A stretch of 64,000 nt of DNA from Phyto melanocephala (GCA_941918925.1 OW799233.1:105393833-105457832); one strand, 5' to 3'. Positions 1 through 11,752 are shown, counted from the stretch's first letter. The notes: generated by a model not told the origin, from the letters alone. Made by a program: numbers and translations.

Positions 1-1365
1 TTGGTGGCGGGTATAAAAACGTCATAAAAGCAACAAAATTGAATGTACGACCCTCAAATTTTGCACACTTTGTTTTTTGGTGAGACGCTTTTTTGTGACG
101 GAAAATCAATGTGCCACGCCCACTTTTACGCCCACCTCCCATATAACGTTTTACCTAAAATTCATATAATTTCTCTGTAAATAAAGATTTTGGAATAATA
201 AAGGACTATATTGGAATATCTAAGTTGTACTCATTCGCAAAAACAACTTTGACACGCCTACTATAACGCCCACTTTTCACGTTATTTACCGTTAATTAAA
301 TTTAAAAGCTCATAAAACCGCCAAAATTAGAGGTATGATGATCAAATTTGCTACGTATATCCTTCTTATCAATGTAATTGTTGTGCCAAAAAGTTTAGGT
401 GACACGCCCACTTTAACGCCTACCTCCCATATACTGGTTTATCTTATATTCATGTAATTTCTCTATTGACAAAGTTTTAGGGAAAATAAAGGACCATATT
501 GAAATATCTAAGTTGTATTTATTAGCAGAAACTTTATTGACACGCCTACTTTAACGCCCACTTTCATTGAAAGACTACATTTACAAAAGCATATTAGTAG
601 CATATCGAAGTTATTAAGGGTGGTTAAATTTTATGTTGAATTTGAATAAAACACAAATTATTTAGGATATTATTATTATTTCTTTTTTTAATTATAATAT
701 TTGTATGGTTCAATTATGTATTTAACAAAATATTGGCCAAATGGCCCCCCCATCCTCGGTGCACTCCTCTATCTGATGGTCCAAGTTTTCAATGACAATG
801 TTGATACTCAATTGTTGGGAATGATGATGAGTCGGGGTTGAATGCTCTTTTGCCACACTATCGCAAAAACCAGCAAAGGTTCCCATTCAACGAACTAAGA
901 AGGTATTCACAGATTTTCTAACATTTTATACAGACCTGTTTTGCAGAAATTTAAATATTTTTTACAATTCTCCCGATTGTGGACGAATTTGGACGATTAT
1001 GTTCATCAAAAGAATTACGAAGTGCACAAAATGCATTTTGATTTGAACGCCCATTTTCATAAAAAACCTGAATAACTTTAAAGCGTTGCTCATTTGCGTA
1101 TCTTTCCACGGATCAAATTGAGGAAGTTTAAGGTTGAGAAATGTCAAATGAAATGCAGAAAACAAATTCAAAGACTAGGTGTAGTTCACCTTCAACATTG
1201 GCCCTGAAAATTTAACCACCCTCTACAAAGATACATATTTTATTATAAAGAGATTATTCCATAATGATTAACAAAATAATAAATATTGTGCTTTAAATGC
1301 ACACAAAATTGGTGGTGGGTATAAAAGATTCGGCACAGACGAATATAGTGCTCTTACTTGTTTTT
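1..1365 (+). mobile_element. HINE-A copy 1 (INE-1/mini-me-like Helentron), 5' part cut by window edge
   Basis: A non-autonomous rolling-circle-type element; it codes for nothing usable. Orientation follows fly INE-1, where TTATACCC is the 5' end. The window opens inside the element with GGTGGCGGGTATAAAAACGTCA, so the GTCY-rich 5' end is absent or was replaced: this junction directly joins a terminal-looking GGCGGGTATAAAAA to internal sequence. Alternating blocks such as CACGCCCACTTT and ACGCCTACCTCCCATAT follow, then a nested mariner derivative, then the 3' end with GGTGGTGGGTATAAAAG, a hairpin (TTCGGCACAGACGAA, one mismatch against other copies) and CTCTTACTTGTT. Recognition rests on alignment by eye with six other copies here and on the known INE-1 layout. 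Confidence 0.8.
617..1223 (-). mobile_element. Mariner deletion derivative nested in HINE-A copy 1
   Basis: Inverted ends AGGGTGGTTAAATTTTA (617 side) and TTTAACCACCCTC (1223 side) are flanked by TA. The minus strand carries the start of a mariner-type transposase: the two N-terminal helix-turn-helix stretches can be followed with stops and shifts (NEQRF-like, DQHNRSN-like and STIGRI-like words at about 970-1130). The catalytic domain is gone. The 69-codon open frame at 962-1171 is a shadow of this DNA-binding frame, not a separate gene. The left inverted repeat has lost the GGGCCC portion kept in other copies. Confidence 0.7.
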
Positions 1366-1737
1366 TATCCAATTGTAAAGAGAATATATTCCAATTAAGT
1401 AGAATTTTTATTTTATCAAACTTTTCTGTTTAAACTAATTTTTAAATTTCGGCTAGTGCCGGTAACTATAATTTTTCAGATTATTCTTTCATTTATCACA
1501 ATTTAAAAAATAATTCTTTGTAACAATAAGAGTTTTAATATAAACCCAAGCCTGATTAAAATTTAAGCAGTAATACCAATTAAGTATAAAGTAAAATCTC
1601 CATGAAATGTTCTTAACGGCTTTGACAGGTCATTACTCTTTTCATGAATTTTTTTTAAAGACCTTTTTAAAGAGATAAGTCTGTATCTACTAATGCATTT
1701 GATCTTGGATAATCCCAGCAAAATAACACATTACAAA
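1366..1737. other. AT-rich stretch; part resembles 45340-45480
   Basis: No gene is seen. Positions about 1440-1560 (GGCTAGTGCCGGTAA, then a run ending TTCTTTGTAACA) match 45345-45470 in the same order and orientation, so an unclassified interspersed repeat lies here. At 45340 the same repeat adjoins a mariner relic, so this may be a flank of that old element. Confidence 0.4.
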
Positions 1738-1838
1738 ATAATGAGTTGGAGCGCACAACATGCCAACTGGGCATACGTGTATACCTGTCATGGGTTTGGG
1801 CTTTTATACCTCTCCTTTTCAACCTAACCTAACCTAAA
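1738..1838 (+). mobile_element. 3' tail of a non-LTR retrotransposon
   Basis: The words CATGCCAACTGGGCATACG and GTATACCTGTCATGGGTT are the same, in reverse complement, as the 3' untranslated part of the non-LTR relic at 10310-11400 (10346-10385). The fragment ends in CAACCTAACCTAACCTAA, the CCTAA-type tail also seen at the end of the RNase H relic at 34575-34605. Only about 100 bp remains, as expected for a severely 5'-truncated insertion. Confidence 0.6.
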
Positions 1839-2475
1839 AATAATGAGTTGAAAGTACTAGAAAACAGTTCTTCACTACTTACAATTTGGCATCTAAACCC
1901 ATTATTTAAACACGGCGATGTCATTGGAGGCACCCTCGCTTATAAGTACTCGTATAAGTATTTATTCGCTTATAAATAGGGATTTAAATAAGTAATTGCT
2001 TTCATAGCAATAAAAACGTACTTGATTTCTATAACTTAAATAACCCATTACTATTATAGACTTAGAGAAGTCGCTCGGATCTTCTATGGATGAAAATTAG
2101 GTTAGATTATTTTGCGATAGATTAATTTGAAATTTAAAAATCAGTGAAAATCTATTAGTCATCACTTTGTTAATAAAATGCTTTGCCGCTATGGTCAAAA
2201 TCATTATGACTTATGCCCTAAGAGTGTTGAACTAAATGAGAATTATAAAATGTTATGTATTTAAATTTATTCGACCTTGTTACTACAAATCCTTCGCCTC
2301 TCAAACAGAGTAATGTGAAATCTCAGCAACATCATTGTGTATGTTCTTAACAATTGTATTTTAGATTAGAGTTTAATTGTCTCTTATTAAAGCTTAATAA
2401 AAGTGAATGTTTTACATCGTACCTTAGTAAATGAAATAAATAATCATAATTTAAATTGTTGTCTTCTTGTGTGCT
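1839..2475. other. Unassigned AT-rich sequence
   Basis: Nothing recognised apart from a loose, imperfect repetition of CTTATAAGTA-like words at about 1937-1980. Confidence 0.5.
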
Positions 2476-2893
2476 GGATACACGCAAAAAAAAAATATGA
2501 TTGTGGTAACCATAATCGAAGAGCCTCATACTATAATTAAATTGTATGATTATTGTTAAACCATATAATGGTTACCAGTTATCATTATTATGTTTAATTA
2601 AAGTATCATTCTATAATCATATACATATATGACTACAATTCAAATTGACAATCTTTGCTCTTTTACGGCAAATTATTGTCCTTTGCTGTAACATACACAT
2701 ATTGATTGTACTTACCAATTTAATTGCAATTTTTGTACCAATATTTTCTTACATTTCTTTCGTTTATTTTTAAATTTTCTTTAATTTTTAAAATTTTTGA
2801 TAATTTTTTTGACATCTTAAACTTTTAAAATAATAAAAATTTATTCAGCAAGAAGAAGAACAGTTGAAATCAAATTATTATTAATAATTTTTT
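2476..2893 (-). mobile_element. Half copy of MITE-T (terminal part, inverted)
   Basis: The reverse complement of this stretch follows the right half of the two 732 bp elements at 39096-39827 and 52321-53052. Shared landmarks are the end CACGCAAAAAAAAAATATG, GGTAACCATAATCGAAGAGC, GCAAATTATTGTCCTTTGCTGTAACA, and CAGCAAGAAGAAGAACA. The left half is missing past about 2893, so the copy is truncated. Confidence 0.75.
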
Positions 2894-5689
2894 GAGTGTA
2901 TAAAATTATACATATTTTAAACTCAATAGATAATTTGTTCAATAAAATATTCTTTGAAAATTTTAGCAATTTTAAAGTCCTTTTTCAGTCTTCTTTTGTA
3001 TGGAACTATACCCGTTGTGCTCCAAGCAAAACTGACATTTTATTGACAAGCGCTTCATTTGGTTGCCATATGTGGCAACGGTATGAGAATTTAACATTCA
3101 CATTTCGTGTTTTTAATTTCTCTGAACTTCCATATAGAAACTCAATTTAAGAATGAAAGCTCCTCAATATAATTAAGGCAATAATTTTAATTTTGATTAG
3201 GATATACTTGAGATATCGTATAGGTATAAAATAATATACACTTTACAGTATTATAGAAATTTAAATTTTTTCTTTCAATACCATCACAATCAAATAATCT
3301 TATTACGAAAATATTAACCTTAAAAAAATTCCGATTACATTAAATAACAGAATCACAATTGTGTTGAAACGAAAAAAATTTACTCCCTTATTAATAGTCG
3401 ATTTCTAAATTTATCAAAATTTTATTATATTATTTTGTTTAATAAACTTTTGATAAGTTTTAAAACTAATTATTAACTTGGATGTTAGAGTATATAAAAA
3501 TATATGAAAACGTTGAGACCCATACGTCTGTAAAATTCAAATTTTTTTATTATTTCACAGTTGTATGAATTTCATAATTTTCAGTTATTTTTGATATTTT
3601 TACACTATTTTTTAGACACATTTTCTCACTTCATTACGACGTCTAACATTACGTCTTACCTTGTATAATAGTGTAAGACTGTACTTAAGTATAATTATAA
3701 CCAGAATTTAGTCCACAATTTAAGTACATTATTTAATTAACTAAGTTTGTCTACAGTTCCAAAAATTAATCACAAAGTCTTATAACAACTGGTTTGGCTG
3801 TTGTCACTTTTCGTGTCGCTTATATATGTATGTACGTTTGGATTTTTGATGTCATCGTAAATGACTTTATAAATTTGTAAAATAATTAAATTTAGCTGTA
3901 AGTCTTTTTAAGATATTAATAATACACTCACACATGCATACGTTTCTCTACATGTAGCATAAAGTTGTTTCAAAGTATATGTAATTAGGCGTTTGTGTGA
4001 CATATCTGTTTTTTTTAACAACTAGACTAGACAATGTAACAGCAAAAATAATAAAAGTAAAAATGTAGACTCACTCTTTAATAATAAGTAATATGTCTAG
4101 CCCGTGACGGAGCTGTAAAAGGGTGAATTTGTTACTGAAAAACCACCCCAATAGCCATAAAAAAATTTTATTGACAATTCTCTTAAAAAATCTGTGATAA
4201 ATTCTTTTTTATCAAAGATTTTGTTTAATACCGTAGACAGACGACAGCGTTAATTTGCATTAAAAGTCTTAATTCAAATTAACTAATGAATTATCCCCAT
4301 CGCAATGTGTATTAGATTTCAAGTAAATGCACTAAATCATATTGAATTTATACTGCATTTAGCAATTTCAATATGGCAACACAGTCGGCTATCAATCAAA
4401 AAATTAAAAACTCAAAAATGTAAAATTAAAATAGATTCGATATGTTGAACTTTTTTACATATTTTTTGGAATGCCTTTCTATTTAGGTGAAAGTTTTCCT
4501 TAATACTGGTATCGTCCATCGTAAGCACGTCACACTCCCAAAAAGTGCTGTTACGGTCCTTTAAAAAAATACCACATACCTACATACATATGTGGGTATG
4601 AATTATAACCTCCATGAAAAGGTACCATTAAACCTACGAATTTCCACAATTCCCTTTCTCTTATTTCAGAGTGTCCTTTTGCCATCCCAACTTGTAGCAA
4701 CATTTTCAGATTTGTGATTGCTGGTGCATTTACAATTTTTACTAAATGCAAAAACTGTCATCTGTCACATTCTATGGTCTATCTATGGTCTTTTGCGGAA
4801 TATAACTTAAAATTAAGTTCTAAAACAACAAGTAAATTTTGAAATGAATATTTTTTTTGGTAATTCTTACTTTTTACAGGGTTCTCTATATAAAAGTCAG
4901 TTTATTTCCCCGATGACGAATACATTCTTGCAAATACATTTTGCAAATAACTCAGATACTGCATGTATTTTTAGTATTTTGTTGGAGTGTTTGCGATGTG
5001 TCATTTAGCGCACAATAATATGAGTAGCATGCAACCAACTAACTGTCACAATGTATATCTGAGTTATGTGTTTGATTTCAGTTTTTTGTACTATTGTTGT
5101 CACTAGTTGTTTGCTGTCGCTCTCCGGTTTATAACTTGTGGTATTTAAGACGATGCTACTTTGCGAACAACGTCATCCTGCAGACACCCAAGAAAGAAGT
5201 GTTTGCCTGTATTTCAACTTTCTCTTCACATTATAAATACTGTTATCATTGTGTGTAAGTGAGAGTGGTACATGAGTGTGCAATCTGTCAAGTTATTTTG
5301 TTACAATTTACCTCATGCAAAATGCTCTTACAAGTACTTTACTTTTTTCTTTATATTTTTTTTGTTTTGTTGCATAAGACTAGGTTCTTCTTCAATCAGT
5401 TGTGATTTTCATTGCATTTTTTCGCATTTGTATCTCAATTTTTCTCTACATTTCCTCATATTATTGTTAAGTGTAGTCGAGTGTTGATGAAGTAGAGGGT
5501 AATTCATTGTGAGGTTTTATTTTTTTAATAGCCTTTTTTTTACCGATCACGCTTGACTTATTTCAAACGGTTTTGTTAGTTTTGTTCATTATTGTTTGGA
5601 AAGTCATCTTGGAAGGACCATAATATCGTCTCCAAACTATTCAGGTATTACAAAAGCAGCGTTCTCTGAAAAACAATTTTTTTGTGTTT
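2894..5689. other. Long unassigned AT-rich stretch
   Basis: About 2.8 kb without a recognisable gene or repeat family. The open frames at 2896-3150, 4551-4751 and 5272-5487 have no recognisable motif and the composition of the surrounding DNA, so I treat them as chance. A small direct duplication of TATGGTCTATC occurs at about 4773-4791. Confidence 0.5.
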
Positions 5690-6250
5690 TAAAGTGAAAT
5701 TCTGTTGAGCTATGAAGCACATTCTGGCTCAATTGATTCTTTAATAAATAAAATTGATATATTTTTGGCTGATAAGCACCCGAAGAGTACCGGGAGCTAA
5801 ATTTATATCTATTAAAAGCAATGGTATGGTGTGATTTATGAAATGGTGTAACTATTGGTCAATATATCTTAAAAAATGAGGCATATTATAAATATTACCA
5901 TCAATGTTAACCACTAACGTACTATGTAAACGTACTATGTGCTTCTAGAAATTCAAGCGCATTATTTCAGTGAGCTCTGTTTTTAACAAGATGGCGGTAC
6001 GATCCATACAGCGCGTAAAACAATGAACTTGCTAAGAAATCATTTTGCTGATCACTAAATTTTACATTTTGCCTTCTATATCATACGATAACTCACCATT
6101 TGACCATTTTCTTTGGGTATATGTAAAGTCTGTGCTCTTCAAGAATAAGCCAGCTTCGATTGGTGCTCTGGAAATAACAGCACTTGTGCAAATCGCAAGT
6201 TGCTAATCTCTATGCTCGAACCACAGAGTCGTGGCCAAAACTTACATATC
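5690..6250 (+). pseudogene. Mariner-type transposase relic (catalytic domain)
   Basis: This matches the catalytic half of insect mariner-like transposases whose N-terminus is annotated DUF4817. The first catalytic segment reads SYEAH at about 5710, where the family has SDEAH, so the first Asp is lost; NKIDIFLADKHPK follows (family NKQNxRIW). At 5970-6055 there is a clear second segment, QDGGTIHTARKTMNLLRN, with its Asp kept but a stop just before it. After a frameshift, FLWVYVKSVLF and KPASIGALE (family FLWGYVKSxVY) lie at about 6110-6165. The DNA-binding domain and both ends were not found. Multiple stops and shifts show long decay. Confidence 0.75.
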
Positions 6251-6664
6251 GTCTAACAGCAAATTCCATAAATTAACTTCTTAACTTTTAAGTTCACTTT
6301 CAAATTTATGTATTTATTTTACACTAAATAAGACCTCACGATGATTCACCCATTTCAACTTATGTTTTGTATTGTTTTAATTCTTCAAATGTGTACGTAT
6401 GTATTCGTATCATGGGTATATGTACATATGTGCTATTTTAAAATTTTTCTATTCTTTTGAAAATTGTATAAGTTGTACGATGTTCATAACATGAATTAAA
6501 CTAAAAGTTGACGCTGAAGAATATCCAATGCTTCAAGCAAAAATTTTTGCGGTTATCAGTTTCAATTCAAAAAAAAAAAATTATATATTTTTGTAACTTA
6601 TTGTAGACTATTTTGATAATTTAAAAAATATGAAATTTGTTGTGTTAAATCTCAATATATATCT
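6251..6664. other. Unassigned AT-rich stretch
   Basis: No gene or repeat recognised between the mariner relic and the Helitron 5' end. Confidence 0.5.
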
Positions 6665-7411
6665 TCTTATATATAAAAGTGAAACTCTGTGTGTGTGTGT
6701 GTGTGTTAGCTATAGACTCCGAAACTGTAAAACCGATCGGACTCAAACTTTGGCAAGTTGTTATACACATTCCAAAGAGTGTATATGGGTGAAAAAAAAT
6801 GGGCGGGGCCACGCCCATAAAAAATTAGTTATCATTTTTAGCTACTTGCACTTGACCGATTTTTCTGAAACTTTGCACACATATTGAGCTGTCATGACTT
6901 TATAATTTCGTGATCATAAAAGTGGGCAGGGCCACGCCCATAAAAAAAGTTATAATTTTGAGGTACGTGCACTGCACCGATTTTTCTGAAAATTTGCACA
7001 CATATTAAGCTGTCATGACTTTACAATTTCGTGATAAGAAAAGTGGGCAGTGCCACGCCCATAAAAAATTTATCTTTTTCACCTACTTAAACTTCACCAA
7101 TTTTTCTAGAACCTTTCACACACATATTGAGGTCTCATGGTTATACAATTTCGTGATTAGAAAAGTGGGCAGGGCCACGACCATAAAAAAAGTTATAATT
7201 TTGAGGTACTTGCTCTGGACCGATTTTTGTGAAACTTTGCACACATATTGAGTTGTCATAGCTATACAATTTTTTGATTAGAAAAGTGGACAGTGCCACG
7301 CCCATTAAAAAAATTTTAAATATTTAGCTTTTTGCACTTGATATTAAATTTAAATTCAGGATGAATTTTTATTCATTAAGAGACGTAGCAACGCGCGCCG
7401 GTCTTTGCTAG
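6665..7411 (+). mobile_element. Non-autonomous Helitron, copy 1
   Basis: The element starts TCTTATATATAAAAGTG and ends GCAACGCGCGCCGGTCTTTGCTAG with a T following. These are the 5' TC and 3' CTAG (CTRR) ends of Helitrons, with a GC-rich palindromic GCGCGC about 15 bp before the end. A (GT)9-10 run sits at 6687-6705. The interior is five head-to-tail units of ~121 bp, each with GTGGGC-GGCCACGCCC, a short A run, TTTTGAGGTACTTGCAC, GACCGATTTTTCTGAAAC and TTTGCACACATATTGAGCTG. No Rep/helicase coding sequence is present. The open frames at 6630-6887 and 7015-7251 are produced by these repeats. Copy 2 at 25376-26118 has the same layout. Confidence 0.85.
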
Positions 7412-8667
7412 TTTATTATATAAATATTCTCACATGAAGATAATCATTTGACAAATTTAGATGTTTAACTTTAATTTTCATAAGAAAGTTTAATGTCGCT
7501 TAAAAAGTGATTTTTTTACTTGTCCTGAATTTTTAAACAAATTTTCTGTTTGCTTTAAATTTGTTACTACTAAATTTGTTATACGCGTACATATATACAT
7601 CCATACATAAGTACAAATGTATGTACGTGTGCATGTACAGAGTATTTCTGCTTAGCACTGGCAATATGTGTTGAATGTTTGTGTAAATGTTAAGTGTTTT
7701 TGTAATTGTTGGTCGCAAACGTGATTTCCTGGAATTGTGCTGACAGGGCAAATGACTTTTTAAAAACTGTTATGAAATTTTATTATTTCATGTTTTTCCA
7801 GAATAATGCTAACAAATTGTAATACAAGTGGAATATATTTTAATTAACTTAAAGGGAATTTGTATTTACAATTTGGTGCGAGATGACAAAAAAAAATGTG
7901 TGTTAAAAAACACATTTAAAATGGGGTAAAATTAAAATGAAATTTTTATAAAATAATAATAACTGCTTTAAAAATCAAAGCAAAAAAATTTTTTAAATTC
8001 AATAGAGAAATTAAAATTTTGGGCGAAAAAATTCTTTTTGATCTTATTTAAAAGAGAAAAGTTAAAAAGTTTAGTAAAATGTGTCAACATATGCCTATTA
8101 GAGTATAGCGCCAAAAATAGGAAAAACCAAAAAAAGTATGGTGTACACCTTATAAAGAATTTGTTTAAGGCAAATAATATTTTATTTTGCCTAATGTAAG
8201 GGCTGGATTTTAAAATTTTTCTTTGTATATTTTAGTATTGTCTAGTAGAGTATATTAATTTCCCAAAAGGCAAATTTCTTTCGTTAAGATTTTGCACCAA
8301 TTTTGTTATGTTATAGTAGTTGTAGTTGTTTTACCATAAAGAATATAATCCTTAAGGATTAACGGCCGCATGCAAAAAATCTATTACGTCGATTTAAAAT
8401 AGATATTAGTTACTTGGCGTTTTAAGGATAACATTTCTTTTTTAAGAAAACGTATTTGAAAACCTTTTTTAAATCTTCATTAGTTTAAGCAAATGCATAC
8501 TTTTTATACTGGCAATACTATCAACTTCTTTTACCAATTTGTTGTTAACGATACAAAAAAACGAATATGAAATCATTCGGGTAGTCGTCTTTAAACAGAT
8601 TATTATTGGCACATGGAAAAAAAAAATAGCTTAATTGTTGTTGCCTATGTTTTCCAAACGTGTATAT
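7412..8667. other. Unassigned AT-rich stretch
   Basis: Nothing recognised. The minus-strand open frame at 7533-7751 is rich in Tyr/His/Met words created by alternating TGTATG/CATACA sequence and is not credible as a gene. Confidence 0.5.
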
Positions 8668-8949
8668 CAGTGCTATTCAATCTTTTTGGCTCGTGTACCA
8701 CTAAATTCACGACAAACTTTTCGCGTACCACCAAAAAAAATATAATGTAAACAATTTTAAAATTTTTAATTTATTTTATTTATTAATAATTAAAAACAAT
8801 AAAATTAAAAAAAAGTAATAAAAATTACAAAAAACATATACTTTTAGGATGATTTTTCTTTTTGTTTCCAATTGCAAAATAGAAATCGTTAAAATTTTAA
8901 AAGAATTCGCGTACCAACTGGAAATTTTTCCATAGGTTGAATAGCACTG
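8668..8949. mobile_element. hAT-type MITE with perfect 8 bp target duplication
   Basis: The terminal inverted repeats start CAGTGCTATTCAA at both ends and continue imperfectly (GTACCA/TGGTACGCG). The element is flanked by GTGTATAT at 8660-8667 and again at 8950-8957. An 8 bp direct duplication and a CAGTG start fit the hAT superfamily. The interior is A/T-rich with no coding capacity, so a transposase must have been supplied in trans. The exact duplication suggests a fairly recent insertion compared with the decayed elements around it. Confidence 0.85.
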
Positions 8950-9429
8950 GTGTATATAATATTTCTTTTATACTAAGTAAAATAAAACAAACAAAAAATA
9001 AATATTTTAATAAGAAGCTGACTTAAGAGCGTTTTTAACTTGTTTTGATTTTGTTTTACATCACTTAAAACACACCACTTACAAAAACGCAATTAATTTC
9101 TCATTTTTTGATGAATTTATTAATTATTCTGTATTTTATGAATTCACCATTTGTTGCTTCTGTTTATATTTTGCACAACATTTGACTTCACAAAACGTAC
9201 AAAATGGAAAGAAAAATAAGATCTCCCCTTATAGGTTTTATGCAGGTATAAAAATTGTTTTAAAGATAATAAAGGCATGTATCATTAAGGATTTTTGCTT
9301 AACAATGATTTGTAAAGCTGTATTAAGTTTTTATCCATATAACCGCATAAGCTTTATAATTTGTTTATTAATAAAATATATTTTTTTCATATTTCTTATT
9401 ATAAAAAAAAAAAATTTTTGTAAATATCA
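8950..9429. other. Unassigned AT-rich stretch
   Basis: An 84-codon open frame (9182-9436, plus) has a hydrophobic Ile/Phe/Tyr-rich end made of AT-rich codons. I see no homology and no supporting signals, and do not call it a gene. Confidence 0.45.
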
Positions 9430-10150
9430 AAAATAGTGTCACTGAAATGACCCTGGTTTTCAGATTTGTAATTCTGTGCTCGTTTTAGATAATTTTTTAT
9501 AACATCCTTAAAAATTGCGTAGGTGTAGCTCTCGAATTTCTGCAACAATGTTAGTCTGTAGTTCAAGGAATGTCTCGACCTTATTTACACATACTCGCTC
9601 CTACAAAAACCTTTAAAAATTTAGTCTGGTGCTGACAGATCTAGCGAACACGATGACTAATTAATATTCGAAAATTATTCGCTGCCCAAAAATTTGATTT
9701 AAAATTGTCACAATATTGCTTATTAGCAACTCTTTGAAACAAAAATTAATTTCATTAGTTTTAATCAGATTTTCAATAAAAACCATGAATTTTTTTGCAA
9801 CTGTTGCGATTTGATTAAAAAATTTAGACACTATTGATGATCTGTGGGTTTTAATATTTACCGTAGTACAAGTTCAATGTATCACAGATTCGAAGCAAAT
9901 CTCTTACGATAAACCAATCAACGAATTATTGTTTCAGAGGGTGAAATTCCGATGTTAAAATCTCGACGATTTGCTCTTTGCTTTAAAATAATTTATCGTT
10001 GTATAGCTCTACTTATTTTCTCAGTTTTAAATTTCTCTTTTATTTATTCCCATATAAATATTAAACAAAAAATTATGCATTTGAGAGATTTCTACCAAAC
10101 TAAAAGTTTCTAAGACATTTTGCATTTAAATTTGTCTTCTTGTTTTTCAA
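9430..10150 (-). pseudogene. Internally deleted mariner-type transposase relic
   Basis: On the minus strand, about 9960-9890 reads PSETIIR-stop-LVYRKRFASNL, the second N-terminal helix-turn-helix of the DUF4817-type mariner transposases (compare PSKATIRCLV at 45540-45720). About 9590-9450 reads ELQTNIVAEIRELHLRNF, like the C-terminal segment of the same family (ELKxNIxxEIRxIPxxxL). Little of the catalytic domain lies between, so an internal deletion is inferred. The flanking DNA to about 10150 aligns with 45700-45850. The assignment rests on short motifs in a heavily mutated frame. Confidence 0.5.
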
Positions 10151-10309
10151 TTTCTATCAATTTGAAGATGCGTTGATAAACTAGATTTAAGCGCTATTTT
10201 CTCTCCCGCAAAAAGGTAATTTTTAATACTTATATTTTCTCATATTTATACATCTGCCAGACATTTGAATGAAATATATTTTCTATTTTATTTAACCATA
10301 CTAAGTTCG

Positions 10310-11400
10310 GTTGGTTTAAGTTGAACAACGGGTACTTAAGCACCAACCCGTAACAGGTATACACATATGCCCAATTGGCATGTTATTCACTCTATAAGAA
10401 CGAAAATTTTCCTAATGAAAAAACCTGTTCTACTCAATATAAACCCTATTTGATCTACAATTTGAATAACTTAAACATGCCAAGTTCGGCATAATATTCA
10501 CTTTAAAATGTTCGCGTCCAATTCGCTCAAATACAGGATATTGACAAAGGTAATATTCCAAAGTCTCTTCTTCGCGTGCTCTACATCTCGTTTCATCCGA
10601 CAACCCCATGCAAGCTAGATGAGTTCTCATCTCTCAATGTGACCTTTTATTACACCAGTTAATCTCCAAAATTTTGGTCCACTCAGTAGTTTCAAAATCT
10701 CCTTCGATTTCTTAAGATTTGCGTCACACCATAGTATATTCGTCACTTTACCGACATTTGTATTCTGCCATTTACTGACGTGTTTCTCCCTCTCCAAAAC
10801 TTTAAGTTCATTTAGCATTTGCCAAGGTTATGTCATTCAAAAATGATCCCATTTTGGATAATTTATCGGCCCGTTTCCGATTATGGCGTGATAACTCGGT
10901 ATCCATATTATCTCCAGACTTTTACAATTCGTATACGAGTTTATCTCAATCTCGCATTGCTGGACATTTCGAGATTCAACCTGAGTGGCTATCGGTAAAG
11001 ATACAAATCCGAGCCTCGTTATCAGTTTCCCTTATCTTAACAGAATTTTGATCTGGTAGTATTTATTTCTGTTTCGGCTCATGCCATAAAAGCCCATTCC
11101 AGTTCGATCACCAATCTTTGATCCGTCCGTATAAATATGAATGCCTTGGGTGTTTCCTACCCCAATCGCTTCATCCCACTCTTACCGTTCCGGTATTATA
11201 GTGATGCAGTTAATGCTCTCATACCTCTTTGGAATTTTGTCACATGTTACCTCTGTGACATTTTCCATCGGTAAGGTGTCGGTTATTCTTTGGCATCTGG
11301 TTTAATAATCTCCTTCCAGCCATTCACCCATTGGCATTAACCAGGTAGCTGCCAAGGTCACTTCACATTTCACCTGTATCTCTATCGGCCGAACTGATAA
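10310..11400 (-). pseudogene. Non-LTR retrotransposon relic: RNase H and C-terminal part
   Basis: Reading the minus strand from about 11150, IYTDGSKIGDRTG is the first-Asp motif of the RNase H domain found in I/LOA/R1-group non-LTR elements. Downstream, at 10818-10627, is the region that links RNase H to the C-terminus (LSGPKFWRLTGVIKGH). At 10630-10500 the usual C-terminal motif appears as EEETLEYYLCQYPVFERIG (family EEETxEHxLCxCPAL), preceded by LACMGLSDETRCRAR. The frame is broken between 11050 and 10818. The 3' untranslated part ends near 10310 and shares its sequence with the fragment at 1738-1838. No reverse transcriptase is left, which is typical of 5' truncation. Confidence 0.75.
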
Positions 11401-11507
11401 TGTATTTTAATTATACTAATTTAAGTATTTTAAAACTTATTTCATCGTTTTATTTAAAGTATGTTTTTATTTATTTTACCATTGCTCAATTCACAAGCAG
11501 TCGTAGA

Positions 11508-11598
11508 AGTTGTACGTCGTTAGAGTTGTACGTTTTTAGTGTTGTACGTCTTTAGAGTTTTACTTCGTAGGAGTTGTACGTCGTAGTAGCTGTACATA
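11508..11598. repeat. 16 bp minisatellite, about 5-6 units
   Basis: A tandem array with a unit close to AGTTGTACGTCGTTAG; units differ at a few places (CGTTTTTAG, CGTCTTTAG, CTTCGTAGG). It does not belong to any of the transposons seen here and lies between the non-LTR relic and HINE-A copy 2. Confidence 0.8.
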
Positions 11599-11752
11599 TT
11601 TTATTGATAATTTCTACATTAATTTTTTGTACAACACTTTAAATAATTTAAATAATTTTACCTTTGTTTATAGAATGTCGTACAAATACATAATAGCTGG
11701 AAAAGTAACTACTATTGCCGTTTTTTTCAATACCAAGTATATGTGCTATAAA

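Noticed and set aside
1820..1838. CCTAACCTAACCTAA resembles an arthropod telomere-type repeat (TTAGG).
   Set aside because: Only three units are present, at the end of a non-LTR 3' fragment. The same tail follows the RNase H relic at 34585. Flies of this group do not use TTAGG telomeres.
7015..7251. Plus-strand frame with repeated GRATTIK/ARKK-like segments that might be taken for a repeat protein.
   Set aside because: It is created by the 121 bp tandem units of the Helitron. The same units give other frames in copy 2.
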